The notes below the pieces were generated by a model. That model did not search any database, was not told the origin of the DNA, and saw only the letters and a program-made list of their open reading frames with translations. Source: Cryptomeria japonica (lineage: Eukaryota > Streptophyta > Pinopsida > Cupressales > Cupressaceae). From it: a DNA stretch of 64,000 bases. This document shows, in pieces, positions 12,331 to 24,607 of this stretch. The stretch's first letter is position 1. Every line of letters begins with the position of its first letter. Where the stretch lies: NCBI RefSeq assembly GCF_030272615.1, contig NC_081413.1, positions 563,270,010 through 563,334,009 of the forward strand. Reading direction: 5' to 3'. The position numbers were made by a program, and so were the translations under genes.

Positions 12331-12829
12331 TATTGATGTATACATTATTATACTCATGGATATGTTATTTTAATTCTTTAAACAATATGTGCATTGCTTA
12401 GATTAGAAGTAACATATTGATTGATGAACATGTATGTCTAATTTTAATTTCCATGTGATTGATTTCTCAATACTTCATGATTAAATTGATACATGTGTGA
12501 TTTAATTAAATAACTAAGTATCTAATTAAATGCTACTTTGACTATGTAAAAGAAGAATGTATTAAGCCTAAGAACTATATGACTAATGTGAATAAATTAA
12601 CTCTAATTAAATTCAACATGATATAATTCTACTTAACACATAAAAAATTGTATAACATGCTAGCACATATGAAATGTAAATCAATTACAATTTACATGAA
12701 AGAATCCAAGACAAACAATAAAGAAATGAAACATGCTTGTCAAGAATGAAGTAATGTAGACCAAACAATATAACATCATTTAATCCTACATACTTTAATG
12801 AACACATGCTAACATATTACCCAATTTGG

Positions 12830-12832
<3 letters not shown>

Positions 12833-12884
<52 letters not shown>
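12833..12884. repeat. (GA)n microsatellite
   Basis: About 26 uninterrupted GA units just downstream of the integrase end. Confidence 0.97.
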
Positions 12885-12885
<1 letters not shown>

Positions 12886-12954
12886 ACTAGGCATAGTATC
12901 TACGAAGGTACATAGCATTTATGGGTTCCTTGAGAGGTGTACCTTCCACATCTG

Positions 12955-13905
12955 CTATCCTATAAGCACTTGATCCATAGACCTCAACAACAAAGTATGG
13001 TCCAAGTGAATTAGGGCTGATTTTCCTTTCTCCTCAGGTAAGTCATTCACGATGCGTTGATTCTCATAAATGACTAAATCACCTATTGAGAAGGAACGTT
13101 GAATAACCTTATCATTGTAGCTTCGTTGAAAAGTTTTATGATATGCTTGAATATGTTTGACGATATTTATACGCCGTTCATAAAAAATCTCAAGTTGTTG
13201 AAGTCTTTTCTCTCTATAGGAATAATCATCCACTATACCCTTAAGAGAAACTCTCAAAGAAGGACTTTCTAACTCCAAAGGCATAATGGCATCAACACCA
13301 TAAACAAGATTATAAGGAGTACAACTCATAATAACATGTACACTCGTGCAATAAGCCCATAGAGCATAAGTTAATTGAGTATGCCAATCCTTACTGTGCA
13401 TGTTTACAGTCTTTCAAAAAATTTGTTCAATTATCCTATTAGAAGACTTAGCTTGACCATTTGATTGAGGATAGTAAGGTGTAGAAAATTTATGTTGAAT
13501 ATGATATTTATCAAGAAACTTCTTCACATCCTTATTTTTAAATGACTTTCCTTTATCTAAAACTAAGGTAGAAGGTATCCCAAATTGGGAAATTATGTTT
13601 TCCAAAATGAATTGACAAATTACTTCAGTGGTAGTGGATCGAAGAGGAATGACTTTCACCCACTTCGTAAAGTAATAAGTGGTAGTTATGATGAAGGCAT
13701 GTCCTTGAGATGAGGGAGGAGATATTTTACCAATGAGATCCAAACCCCATATAGAAAAAGGCCAAGACACCACTTGAGATCAAAGTTCTTGGGTAGGGCA
13801 TGGATAAAATTGCTATGTTGCTGACACTGATGACATCTTTTAACAAACACAAATGAATCCTTTTCCATGGTTTGCCAATAATATCCCATTTAGAGCAATC
13901 TCTGA
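12955..13905 (-). pseudogene. Gypsy integrase, broken
   Basis: Inserts retroelement cDNA into the chromosome. The zinc-binding N-terminus shows CHQCQQHSN near 13840. The core (13773-13414) shows FSIWGLDLIGKI (first catalytic Asp) and STLVLDKGKSF (second Asp). The third acidic residue in YYPQSNGQAKSSNRI is Lys where the family has Glu (GQAE), so the D,D-35-E triad is incomplete. The C-terminal part (13401-12955) reads YALWAYCTSVHVIMSCTPY and LVYGVDAIMPLE, as usual for plant gypsy. Frameshifts separate the three parts. Confidence 0.85.
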
Positions 13906-13988
13906 ACTAAAGATCTACCCCCAAAATGCCCCCCACAAACACCTGAATGTGCTTCCTCAAGAGAAATAGGGATTTCATTCTTGTTTAA

Positions 13989-14729
13989 TCATCGAAGGAG
14001 AAGACCATTATAACCCCTCCTATAAAGAAAATTAGAAAGGATAATGTATCTAGCAGCCAATTTGCGAATCCTAGCCCTAATATTCTTATTCGTAGAGTTA
14101 GGAAAGGTATCATCACTCATATATCTCACAATATGCGAGTACCATTCATCATAATCTATAATGCAACAATATGCTACATCACTAGGATTATCAACAATAG
14201 CTGGGGTGGTGAGGTTGCGAATAGTGAATTTAATATCTATCAAGGGGTCCTCTAGAGACACAAGAGAGGCAATGCATGCCATTGCATTAGCATGTCGATT
14301 ATCTTTTTGAGGAACGGGCTCCATGGTATATTTTTGCAACAAGGATATAGCTAGATCTCTATATTGTGATAATTTGTCTTGCTTAGCTTGGTAAAATCCT
14401 GTCACTTATTTTATGATTAGTTGAGAATCTCTATAAATATATAGATGTTTCACATTCAATGCCAAGGTTTCTTTAATTCTAGTTATAAGAGCCTCATATT
14501 CAACAATGTTGTTGGTACATAGGAAATTAAGACGATATGATAAAGGAATAGGCTTATTTTTAGGAGAGATTAAGACCACCCCTGCCCCTGATCCTATAGG
14601 ACACTTAGAGCCATCAAAGTACAATTCCCAAGTCTCATCAATCTTAGTGAAAAAAATGTCTTCATAGGGAAAAGACTCTAGATTAGGTAGGGAGAAGAGT
14701 GAAGGAGAATCAATTAAGTGGTAAGTCAA
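13989..14729 (-). pseudogene. Gypsy second RNase H (Tat-type) and linker, broken
   Basis: 14729-14406 reads WELYFDGSKCPIGSGAGVVL, IVEYEALI and YIYRDSQLIIK, giving the Asp, Glu and Asp of an RNase H fold separate from the RT-linked one. A second, archaeal-type RNase H at this place marks the Tat lineage. A stop (14403-14405) parts it from 14402-13989, the linker toward integrase, which is otherwise open for 138 codons. Confidence 0.8.
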
Positions 14730-15092
14730 TGCTTGACCCTTTGTTGCCTTTTGTGAGACAAACTTAAGGTCAAACTAGGTCAATGTCATAACCCACTTAG
14801 CTAAGTGTCCAAAAAGGTCAGTTTTGAAGAAAAGATGTTTAAGAGGATCAAATTTAATGATAAAATGGATCTTAGCATTCAAGAGATAATACCTCAACTT
14901 TTGGGTTGCAAATACTAAAGCAAGGCACTACCATTCTATTACAAAATATTGGACTTCATAATCAAGTAGAGTGTGGCTTATGTAATAAACTGAGAATTCT
15001 CTACCATCCTTATCACATTGTGCCAATAGGGCTACAAGAGCTTGAGGGGAGGCAACGATGTACAAAAGGCAAGGGTTGGTAGGATCAACAGG
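14730..15092 (-). pseudogene. Gypsy RT-linked RNase H tether, degenerate
   Basis: Fragments on the minus strand resemble a degraded RNase H: ALVFATQKLRYYLL, a stretch like DPLKHLFFKTDLFGHLAKW, and FDLKFVSQKATKGQAL. These match the tether between RT and the second RNase H in plant gypsy polyproteins. Several stops. Confidence 0.6.
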
Positions 15093-16500
15093 CTAAAGAA
15101 TAGGAGGATTGGCCAAATAGGTTTTTAGGTCTTCAAATTCTTGACGACAATCCTCATTCCATTGGAAAGTGATATTCTTTTTAAGCAATTGTGTGAAGGG
15201 AAAGGTACGATCTACAAGTTGAGAAACAAACCTATGAATATCTTGGATCTTTCCTTGCAAAATTTTTTGTTGGGAGACATTCTTAGGAGGTGGCATGTTA
15301 ACAATAGCATCTATCTTCTTCATATCCACCTCAAAGCCACAATGTGAAACTATGAATCCTAATAATTTCCCACTCCTAATAATTTCCCACTATCTACAAC
15401 AAAAACATATTTTCAGGGATTCAAACATGTTTTTTTTTTTTTGATCGGTAATGCTTTTGACTAAAGCTTTTGAAACTAGTGGTATCACATCAGAGGATCC
15501 CATCCCTATGTCATCTAAGATATTAACACCTCCCCCTTATCACTCCTATCCTTATCTCTCCCTACAAACCCTTATCACTCCACTATTTGTCGACTCAGCC
15601 TGTACGGGCACCTGCCAACAACCTATTTGCCTAGGATGTAGTCTACCAACCACTGCTGAGATGTAAACTTATGGCATCAACACCATTTATTTGTATCATA
15701 GGCACGGGAAATACTCCAACCACAAGCCATGCGAGTCGAAACCTAGACCTCCCTGTTTTGGGGTTCGTGACATTATCGTCATCCTGCGGGGTGAACCCCT
15801 TTTTAAAAGGTTTGAACCAAGGATGTAAGCACTATAGGCAAGAAGCCCCACTATTTCTCCAAGGTTCTCCCCAAGGTAATACTCCATTTTTTACATGGTA
15901 GAAATGAACCCATGGGGGTTTGAACCTAGGTTGTAGGCATTACAGGCAAGAAGCCCCACCATTTCACCAAAGGGTCATCCTAGATTCAAACGCATGTTAT
16001 ACTTATGAATTCTCTCAGATATTTGAGGAAGGATCTTAACATGATCTGTACAAAGAATGGATTTGGATAATATGTCATCAACGCAATCTTCTAAGGTTTA
16101 ATGCATATAGTCATGGAAGATGACAGTCATAGCATGCTGATAGGTTGCACCTGCATTTTTCTATCCAAAAGGCATCACAATCCAACAAAGCATACTCCAA
16201 GGGGTGGTAAAAGTAGTTTTATATTGATCTTGACGATTAATGAAGATTTGATTATATCTTGAGAAACCATCCATAAAGGATAATAAAACATGCCCTACTA
16301 GCGAATCCACTATCATATCGATATTCGGGAGAGGAAAGTCATCCTTTAAAGAGGCCTTTTTAAATCATGAAAATCCGTACACATCCTAATCTTATTTTCA
16401 GGTTTAGCCACAACTACAATATTTGAAATCCATGGGGAATAATCGATAGGATGAATGAATCCAACATCCAATAGTTTTTTAATTTCAAATTTAACAAGTA
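15093..16500 (-). pseudogene. Gypsy reverse transcriptase, split by a SINE
   Basis: The minus strand from about 16480 reads VGFIHPIDYSPWISNIVVVA, KPENKIRMCTDFHDL, LLSFMDGFSRYNQI and DCVDDILSKS. The two catalytic aspartates of the YVDD-type box are kept, with Cys for Tyr. The SINE at 15430-15982 interrupts just after this. The domain resumes at 15429 with KLLGFIVSHCGFEVDMKKID and ends in the thumb region FVSQLVDRTFPFTQLLKK at 15093. Stops and frameshifts occur on both sides. Confidence 0.85.
15430..15982 (-). mobile_element. tRNA-derived SINE with two tRNA-like heads
   Basis: Minus-strand retroposon ending in poly(A) (poly-T at 15430 on the plus strand), flanked by GATTCAAAC(GC)ATG at 15418-15429 and 15983-15996. 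Its 5' part has a polymerase III promoter: A-box TGGTGAAATGG (15969-15959) and B-box GGTTCAAACCC (15926-15916), about 33 bp apart. A second, diverged copy of the same head follows, with GGAGAAATAGTGG (15860-15848) and GGTTCAAACC (15818-15809). The 3' body of about 380 bp has no ORF. It sits in gypsy RT, so it is younger than that element. I cannot name the family. Confidence 0.85.
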
Positions 16501-16522
16501 ATGCCAGTTTAGGTTGAATCTT

Positions 16523-16945
16523 TCAAATCTTTTTCTTCACAGGTTTAGCATCAGGAATTAGGATAATGTTATGAGTGATAATATTAGGATCTATGCTAGG
16601 CATGTCAGAATATATCCAAGCAAAGATCTCAGGGAATTCATGTAACAACTCGGCATACTGTTTTTGCTCTTCTTCGTCAAGACATTTCCCTATCTTGATG
16701 ATTTTATCTTCAACACAAGGATCAATCTTTATATCAATGGTGTCATTTATTAGGATATTTCTTTGTTGATGAGCATCTTTTAATTGAGGAAATTCTTTAA
16801 CTATCTCATTGTTATTTCTTTCATTCCCAAAGTAAGCTTCGACATTTAGACAATAGGGAAAACTACGGTTATGGTGATAACGAGGAAGGTTGTCATAAGC
16901 TCCCAAGAATTCAGGTAAGGAATCATTGGTAGAAAAAACATCCAA
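16523..16945 (-). pseudogene. Gypsy polyprotein, protease-RT linker
   Basis: Open for 140 codons. The end reads FAWIYSDMPSIDPNIITHNI, the block that leads into RT in plant gypsy polyproteins (usually FAWSYEDMPGID). The upstream part is variable linker. It stops just before the RT start. Confidence 0.75.
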
Positions 16946-17794
16946 AGAAAAGACACAAGAAGGGTCACAGTGAATAGATTGTGGATATTTTAGTGAGAGA
17001 GAAGTAGAAATGACATTAACACTAATAGATGGTCTCTTAGAAGCTTTAGTATGCTTGAAAGGATCATAACCAAGCCCAAATGTTATATCATGAAAGGTTT
17101 TTTCCTAGGGAACCTTAATCCTTTGGTCTTGAGCACCACATCCATTTCCATTATATGCACACCTAGCTAGGATGTGAAAACTAGGCCCATAAAGGTTAGT
17201 CGTTTCTAAAAAGGAGGATTTAAAAAAAGTGAAGAATCAAAATCCTCTAGACCAGAAACTAAGGGAGATGAAGTTTGAGAAGCCACCACAAAGTTATTAC
17301 TCAATGGCCCAAACAAAAAAGATTGATTTTTAGGTTCTTCTTATTTCTTCTTTTCGACCTTAGGTTCTCTAGGGGGAATTTTGTATTCCCCCACAAAAGT
17401 AGGATTGAACTCAAGGGATCCCCAATCATCTTCTACAAGAATATTTTCAAGAGAGAAAGTGTTCTAAATCATAGAGTCAGGCTAAGAAGAATCTTCCTCA
17501 AGAACCCTAAGTCTATTTGAGGAAGTATTGGGAATCGATTTAGATACAGGAGATAGGTTTGATGAAGTGGTCACACTAATCGGAGTAGAAGGTTTAGAAG
17601 AATTATCTAAAATAGTTGAGAAATAATTGATTGAAGAGGATTTAGAAGTTGATGTTTGTAAAAAATCCTGGAATGTTGTGCCACCTAACAAGGTATATGT
17701 TGTAAATAAACTTGATTTGCCTATGCAATGTAGAGGGAATAACTTGCATACTATGAATCCAAGGTCTCCCTAGCAACAAGTTGTATGTCAACTC
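16946..17794 (-). pseudogene. Gypsy variable linker, degenerate
   Basis: Between protease and the linker above. 17691-17482 is a Ser/Thr-rich open stretch typical of the poorly conserved part of the polyprotein; the remainder is broken. No domain recognised. Confidence 0.5.
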
Positions 17795-18037
17795 TCAAGA
17801 CATGACATGGATAGGTGTGGGTAAAGTAACATGACCTACCTTAACAAGCAAGGTGATGATACCCAATGAAGATTTGGCAACATTATTAAATCCACAGATG
17901 GTGAGAGAATCATGCTTAATAAGAGATGTATCAACATTGATCCTATGCAACAAGTTAATGCTAAAAACATTAAGGCCAGAACCATTGTCCACTAGTGTTC
18001 GTCTTATCACACTATCATTTATAATAAACACAATCAT
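17795..18037 (-). pseudogene. Gypsy retropepsin-like protease, fragment
   Basis: Reads RTLVDNGSGLNVFSINLL, the DNGS active-site form common in plant gypsy aspartic proteases, then FNNVAKSSLGIITL and LPTPIHVM. It would cut the polyprotein as a dimer. Open for 80 codons; the neighbouring regions are in other frames. Confidence 0.75.
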
Positions 18038-18097
18038 TAAGGGATCGTATTGTTGTTGAATTTAACTAGAGGGCAACTCATCTTGTGTAAACACAAT

Positions 18098-18820
18098 CTA
18101 AGCCTTAGGTGCTATAATAAAGTTAATTAGGGAAGCCATATTATTGGATGTCACTATGGATGGGATATTCAATGTTTTCAAGGCATCTTGTAGCATTACC
18201 TGATGAATCGAGGAGGTTTGAATCAAATCCCAAAGGGATATCTTGGCAGGAGTAGCTTTAAGTTGTTCAACAAGATCATATTCCTTACCAAGGGTTTGTG
18301 AAATACGAGGTGCTTGAGGAAGAATGGGTTGAGGATCAGGTAGAGGAGTCGAAACAACCAAAGGAGGATTAGGTTGCCTATTGTTTCTCATGTTATAGGT
18401 ATGAGCAACTGCATTATAACTCTCCCTAGTTAGTTGTCTAGCATAGCTATAAGGACTCTTAGTGGGATTCCTTCCTTAAACCATAATGATAGGTTTGTTC
18501 GGGGTGCTAAAGGAATCATGACTATATCCACCTTGAACCATGAAAAAAGGTTGATTAGGAAGAGGTGAAGTTGGAGAAGGACAAGCACTTTGGAAAACAA
18601 AAAGTCGTTTTCTATGTTTATTCACATTGATCATATTGATTAACCTTTTAGATGCATTATTCTTGTTTAAAAGTTTAGGAAAACACATAAAGTCATCAAG
18701 GGCATAATCCAATAAAGCATGAGCATAGTGATTGAAAGGCTTATCTTTGGACTCAAAAGGAGACATAACATCATAGAGGGAATCATGGGAGTCAACCATG
18801 TTGCTAGATCCAATGGAGGA
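18098..18820 (-). pseudogene. Gypsy gag, distal part
   Basis: 18391-18098 reads EYDLVEQLKATPAKISLWDL and QDALKTLNIPSIV, the block found just upstream of protease in plant gypsy polyproteins. 18820-18476 carries the gag stretch (NMVDSHDSLYDVMSPFES) that also occurs beyond the copia element at 26769-26575. No zinc knuckle is visible, so part of gag may be lost. Confidence 0.7.
18626..18820. repeat. 195-bp host duplication, left copy
   Basis: Gypsy gag sequence repeated at 26575-26769, same length, five substitutions by eye. It abuts the copia A 5' LTR at 18821. A retrotransposon target duplication should be about 5 bp. Confidence 0.93.
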
Positions 18821-20359
18821 TGTTGGCAATATTGCATTATAACAGACAATGAAAGATTGTTGGCATTTCTTAAGGATATTGAGAAGGTTGTTGATGATTA
18901 CGGATATAATTGATTAAAGATGTTTTACTATCTTGATATTATTATTTTTTCATTGATGTCAAGAAATTGATTTTCTAATTCAGTATGATGTTGCCATATC
19001 TTGAGAAGTATGATATGAAGATTATAAAAATGTCGGTGAAAGACACAGGAAAGAATATGATGAATAAGGGGATGAATAAGGTATTCAATGGGCAACTACT
19101 ACCAAGTCAGACAATGATGAGATCATGATGTTTTAGATTGTTTTAACATCATACATATGTTGTAAATTGTAAAGGTTAATACTATACTATGTTATCAAGC
19201 AAAGAACCTAGTCGGTAAACCCTAAGGAACCTAGTCGGTAAACCCTAAGGTTATCGCTATCGGTTAATGGAGGAATGTCTACCGAGTGAAGTTTAGTATT
19301 CACCAAGTTGTTATCAAGTTGTAATCGAGCTATAATAGAATACATTAAATGTTTACATGCGGTATTTAATGAAGGAAGCTGATGAGCTGGAGCGGATCAA
19401 ATGATTGGTGAGCCGTGGAAGAAGTTTGTTAACGAATCTAAGGTAATGGAAAGTCGGCATGAAGATCTACAGCTCAGATTGAACCGCAATACCCTGGCAC
19501 AAGTTCCAAGACTATTATGCAAGTTCCAAGGTGGGGTAAAACATTTTCAGATCGAAAGATGCATTGAACCTGGACAAGATTGAAGATCTGATGGCTATGA
19601 TTGATCATGGGAAATGTGATCAAGGAGATTGAGCAGTTACCTAATTGTTTATAAATAGGACACTGTTGATAAACAATGTAAGTGGGCAAGTGTATGCACA
19701 GGGATGCTACATAGTGATTACCGAGCACAGAAGCTTGAAGACTTGTTTGAATAATAGAGTATAGAAGCCCAACAGATAGACAAGATTAGTTCTATGTCTA
19801 GATTGTATTGAACAAATAAGAATCTGCTTTAACATTTTAGATGTGAAGTTGCAAATAGATTTTATTACTATTATTTTGTGAACGTGATAGAAAATCTCTT
19901 AACTGAGTGGACTTAACAATCTTATATGTAAATCCTCTAGCAAGGTGACATTCTGATTGAGTGTTTGAAATCCTTTATCAAGGTCACTTCTAACAAAGTG
20001 AAGATTCTAAAAGATCTGAGGGAAATCCCTTAATCGGGTCACATCTAGCAATGTGTTTGTAATCTTTGACAAGATTTGCTTTTAACCGAGCATACTCTAG
20101 AAGAGTATATTTCTTAGTGGGTCCGAAATCCCACAGTGGTTTTTCCCTATTTGGGTTTCCATGTTAAATCTAGTGTTATGAGGTTTATATTGTTCATATG
20201 CTTTTGAGTTTGCATGTTTGACAGTTTGGTTATATGACTGATATATGTTACCGAGGTTGAATCTGATGTTTTTATGGATGATTAAGTTTGTATGATTCAC
20301 CCCCCCTCTCATCTTGTTGACTATTGGATCTATACTTATATTAAGTATCAGAACTATCA
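18821..20359 (+). repeat. Copia A 5' LTR
   Basis: 1539 bp from TGTTGGCAAT to AACTATCA, directly before the primer site. Near the end it has GTGGGTCCGAAATCCCAC, GGTTTTTCCC and the C-run of this family. Confidence 0.92.
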
Positions 20360-20361
20360 AT

Positions 20362-20373
20362 TGGTATCAGAGC
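20362..20373 (+). promoter_or_regulatory. Primer binding site (initiator Met tRNA)
   Basis: TGGTATCAGAGC, the standard copia primer site, two bases after the 5' LTR. Confidence 0.93.
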
Positions 20374-20423
20374 TTTGGACTCTAGAAGGAAAGTTTAAAG
20401 GCACTTGAGTTAAAGATCCAAAG

Positions 20424-21572
20424 ATGTATAAGAGGGGTGTACCGAAGCTGAACAAGTCAAGGTTCTCTACATGTCAGAAAAGGATGAAGCTACATCTATC
20501 AAGAGTTGGAGAATATGCTGTATACTATCTGGAGAATGATTTTGTTACATGAAGCACCTATCCATTGACTATGGAAGAGATAAAGGCGAAGCAAGAACAT
20601 ATTCAAGCAATGATTGAAATAACATCTGCATTGACTGATTCAGAGTTTAATGATCTAGAAGGCTGCAATGATGCAAAGGAAATGTGGGATAAGCTCATAT
20701 CAGTATATGGAGGAGATGAACATGTTCAAAGAGAAAAAGTAGATAGTCTGAGAGGAAAACTTGAATCTATGAGGATGACTGAAGGTGAGAACATAACTCA
20801 GTACAGTACAAGACTAAAGGAGATTTTCAATCAAATCAAAGGAGCAGGTGGAACTATTGAAGAAAAGGATATAACAGGTAAGTTGTTAAGAACCCTTCTA
20901 CAAGCTTATGCAATCTGAGTCTCTGCAATCAATGAATTGAGGTCTATACCTAATATGCCAATTTCCTTGGATGCTAATATTGGTAAGCTACATGCATTTG
21001 AGTTAAGTAATTTTGATAACAGTGGATCTTCAGTAAATAAAGTTGAATCTGCATTTAGTTCTTTTCATCTTGATGAATCTAATGACTACAATGAAAGAAA
21101 GTATAAGTACTCTGAAGGAGATCACAGTGGAGCAGGTGAAAGATTACGGAAGAACATGGAAGAAGTACACAAAATGTATGAAGAAATTAGAAAGCAAGAA
21201 GAGTTTGAAGCACTATTAGCCAAAAGGTCACCGAGAGGCAAAGGTAAGTATAAAAGAAAACTACCTTTGAAATGTTTCAATTGTGATAAGATAGGACATA
21301 TGGCTTCTAACTGTCTTGACAAAGATTTTACTAAAAAAAGAGATTACCGAGATGACAGACAGAAAGATAACCATTACAGAGGACATCGAGACTTCAGAAG
21401 AAGAGATAGAAAGACATGCTTAATAGCTGATGAGGAATCTAATGATGATAAATCAGATGAGACTGATACAGAGGAAGTAGTTTATGTGGCTATCAAGGAT
21501 GGATTAGATGAAGAAAGGTATGAAGAAAAAGCCCTAATATCTCACATAAACACTAATGATGTTGGATTATAG
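20424..21572 (+). pseudogene. Copia A gag, broken
   Basis: The first ATG after the primer site is at 20424. A UBN2-type gag follows (MTMEEIKAKQEHIQA at 20565; CNDAKEMWDKLISVYGG; MRMTEGENITQYSTRLKEIF). A stop at 20916-20918 splits it, and the rest (20937-21572) holds the zinc knuckle CFNCDKIGHMASNC, a perfect CX2CX4HX4C, then a basic and an acidic stretch. It packages element RNA. A further frameshift lies between its end and protease. Confidence 0.88.
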
Positions 21573-22913
21573 ATAGTGGATGCTCACATCATATGACAGG
21601 AGATAAACACAAGTTTGTTATATTAGAAGATTATGATGGAGGCTATGTTAGATTTGGTAATGATGCACCATTTTCGGTAAGAGGTAAAGGATCTATAACA
21701 ATTCTTGATAATGTAAGATGCAATGATGTTTATTGGGTTGAAGGTTTGAAATACAATTTGTTGAGTGTAGCACAACTAAACAACACAGGTTACCGAATAG
21801 AATTTCAGAAGGGAATTGTCAAAGTTCATGACAAAAATGGAAAGTTAGCTGCCACCGAGACACAAACAAAAGGTAATACATTTCACCTTGACTCAACTCG
21901 GAATAAGTGTTTGCATGCAAAGATTGATGATACCTCGCTATGGCATAAGAGGTTTTGTCATGTAAATTTTGATAATCTGATCAAAATAAGTAAGAAGCAT
22001 AGAGTAAGAGGTCTACTGAGTCTTGAAAAACTTGAGAATGCTATGTGCTGAGGATGCCAGATGGGTAAGATGACAAGATCAAGCTTTACAATTAAGTCTT
22101 ACACTTCTAAGGGAATTTTAGATCTAGTGCACACTGATCTTTGTGGTCCTATGAAAGTTCAAAGTTATTATGGTGATAAGTATTTCATATTATTTGTGGA
22201 TGACTATTCAAGGATGATGTCGGTAATGTTTTTAAAAGAAAAATCATAAGCTTTTCAAATATTTAAATGGTACAAGGCAAGAGTTGAAAATGAAACAGGA
22301 AGAAAAACTGAAATATCTTAGATCAGATAGAGGAGGATAGTTCACATCTGATGAGTTCAACTTATTTTGCAATGATCATGGTATTAAAAGATAAGTCTCT
22401 GCAATGAGAACTCCACAGTAGAATGGAATAGCTGAAAGAAGAAATAGATCTATTGTGGATTGTGCTAGAACACTGATGATTGAAAAGAAGGTGCCACAAA
22501 CATTTTGGAGAGAAGCAATAAGCACAACAGTTTACACCTTGGACCAAGTTCAATTGAAGAAAGGTACTTTGAAGACACCATATGAATTTTGGTATGATAA
22601 GAAACCAAATGTTAGTTATTTTAAAATCTTTGGAAGTAGATGCTATGTTCATAAAGATGATGGAAATGGCAAGTTTGATCAGAAAAGTGAAGAAGGAATG
22701 TTTCTAGGTTACTCTTCTAGAAGCAAAGCATTTAAATGTCTGATCAAATCATCTAACAAAATAGTAGAAAGTGCAAATGTGAAAATTGATGAATTTGCAG
22801 AAAGAAATGATGAAGGAAATTCCAAGGAACCAGAAGACTATGATGAATTTATCTATGTTCAACTGAGAAGTCCTACCGAGAAGACTGTTGAAGAAAATGA
22901 AGAGAATATCTAG
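21550..22913 (+). pseudogene. Copia A protease and integrase, broken
   Basis: Protease begins WIIDSGCSHHMTGD at about 21566, out of frame with gag. The pre-integrase region (SLWHKRFCHVNFDNLIKI) gives the zinc-binding histidines. Integrase core: DLVHTDLCGPM, FVDDYSR and QNGIAERRNRSI. Between 22247 and 22425 stops replace the expected Glu (KSEAF), a residue of RGGEF, a Lys and a Gln. The distal part 22455-22913 is open (TLKTPYEFWYDKKPN, FGSRCYVHKDD). Confidence 0.88.
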
Positions 22914-23021
22914 TTACTGAGTGATGAAGAAGATCATACAGAGCCTACCAAGCCTGTATTAGCCAAGTATGTCAAAAGACATCATGCACCAAGTCAGATT
23001 ATAGGAGATAAGGATGATCCA

Positions 23022-24607
23022 GTGATGACAAGGAACAAACTGAGACAAAACACATGCTTGATATCTGAATTTGAACTGAGAATAGTAAAAGAGGCATTTA
23101 ACAGTGAAGATTGGGTAAATTCTATGACAGAAGAGATTGATCAAATCAAGAAGAATGACACATGGACACTAATCCCAAGACCAAAGGACAAAAATGTAAT
23201 CGGTACAAAGTGGATTTTCAGAAACAAGCTAAATGAAAGGGTGAAGTCATTCAAAACAAAGCAAGACTAGTTTGCAAAGGTTATGCACAAGAAGAAGGAA
23301 TTGATTATGGTGAAACTTTTGCACCTGTTGCTAGACTTGAAGGAGTAAGAACATTGTTGGCCTATGCTACTTTCAAGAACTTCAAGATATATCAAATGGA
23401 TGTCAAATCTATATTTCTGAATGGAATATTAGAAGAAGAAGTTTTCATTGAACAACCTAAAGGATTTGTTGAAGACAATAATAAAGATCAGGTATGTAAA
23501 TTGAACAAAGCTTTATATGGTTTGAAACAAGGACCAAGAGCATGGTATGAAAGATTGCACTCTTATTTGATTAAGATTGGTTTTATAAGGACAAGTGAGA
23601 ACAACAACATGTACATGAAGAATGATGAAAATGGAATACTGATCTCAGCCATATTTGTTGATGATATTATATTTTGTGGAAATGACTCTTTATGCAAGAA
23701 CTTTGGAAATGAATTGAGCAAAGAATTTGAGATGTCATTAATTGGTAAGATAAAGTATTTTATATGTTTACAGATACTGCAAATGAAAAATGAGATTTTC
23801 ATTACTCAATCCAAGTACATAAAGGAAATCTTGAAGAAATTTGGAATGGATGATTCAAAACCAGTATGTACTCCTATGACTACCAACTGTAAATTATCTA
23901 AGATTGATGAATCTGCATCTGTTGATGAGACACTCTACTGATCCATGATTGGAAAACTACAATATGTTGTTCACAGCAGACCAGACATAGCACATGCAGT
24001 AGGTATAGTTGCAAGATTCTCTGCAGATCCTAAGAAAACACACATGACAACAATCAAAAGAATTTTTAGATACTTGAAAGGCACAGAGGATTATGGCTTA
24101 GTATATCAGAAAGGAAATGATTATGATTTAAAAGTTTATACTGATGCTGATTGGGCAGGCAACATTGATGACAGAAAAAGCACAAGTGGTGGAGCTTTCT
24201 TTTTAGGAGAAAGACTAGTGAGTTGGCTTAGCAAGAAATAAGGATGTGTTTCACAGTCAATAGCAGAAGCTAAATACGTTGCTACAACATTGAATTTTAC
24301 CAACATTGCATCGATTAAACAACTATTGGAAGGTATAAATGAGAAAGTTACCGAGCTAGTAACTATATTCTGTGACAATACTAGTGCCATTAATATTTCA
24401 AAGAATCCTATTATGCACTCTAAAACAAAGCACATATCTATCAAATATCATTATCTTAGAGAAGAAGCTCAAGAGAAGAAAGTGGTGTTGGAATATGTTA
24501 GCAGAAAGGAGCAAAGAGCATATATCTTCACCAAGCCACTACCAAAGGACACTTTTGAATATCTCAGAAGTAAGTTAGGGCTCTTACCCCTATCTTCTAC
24601 TCATTGA
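23022..24607 (+). pseudogene. Copia A reverse transcriptase and RNase H, broken
   Basis: RT (RVT_2 type) starts near 23100 with NDTWTLIPRPKDKNVIGTKW, shifts frame near 23265, and continues with [32 protein letters not shown] and [13 protein letters not shown] (catalytic VDD kept). A stop follows SVDETLY (23939-23941). RNase H follows: SRPDIAHAVG, YTDADWAGNIDDRKSTSGG, a stop after LSKK, CDNTSAINISKNP, and IFTKPLPKDTFEYLRSKLG at the end. Copia B carries a cleaner version. Confidence 0.9.
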
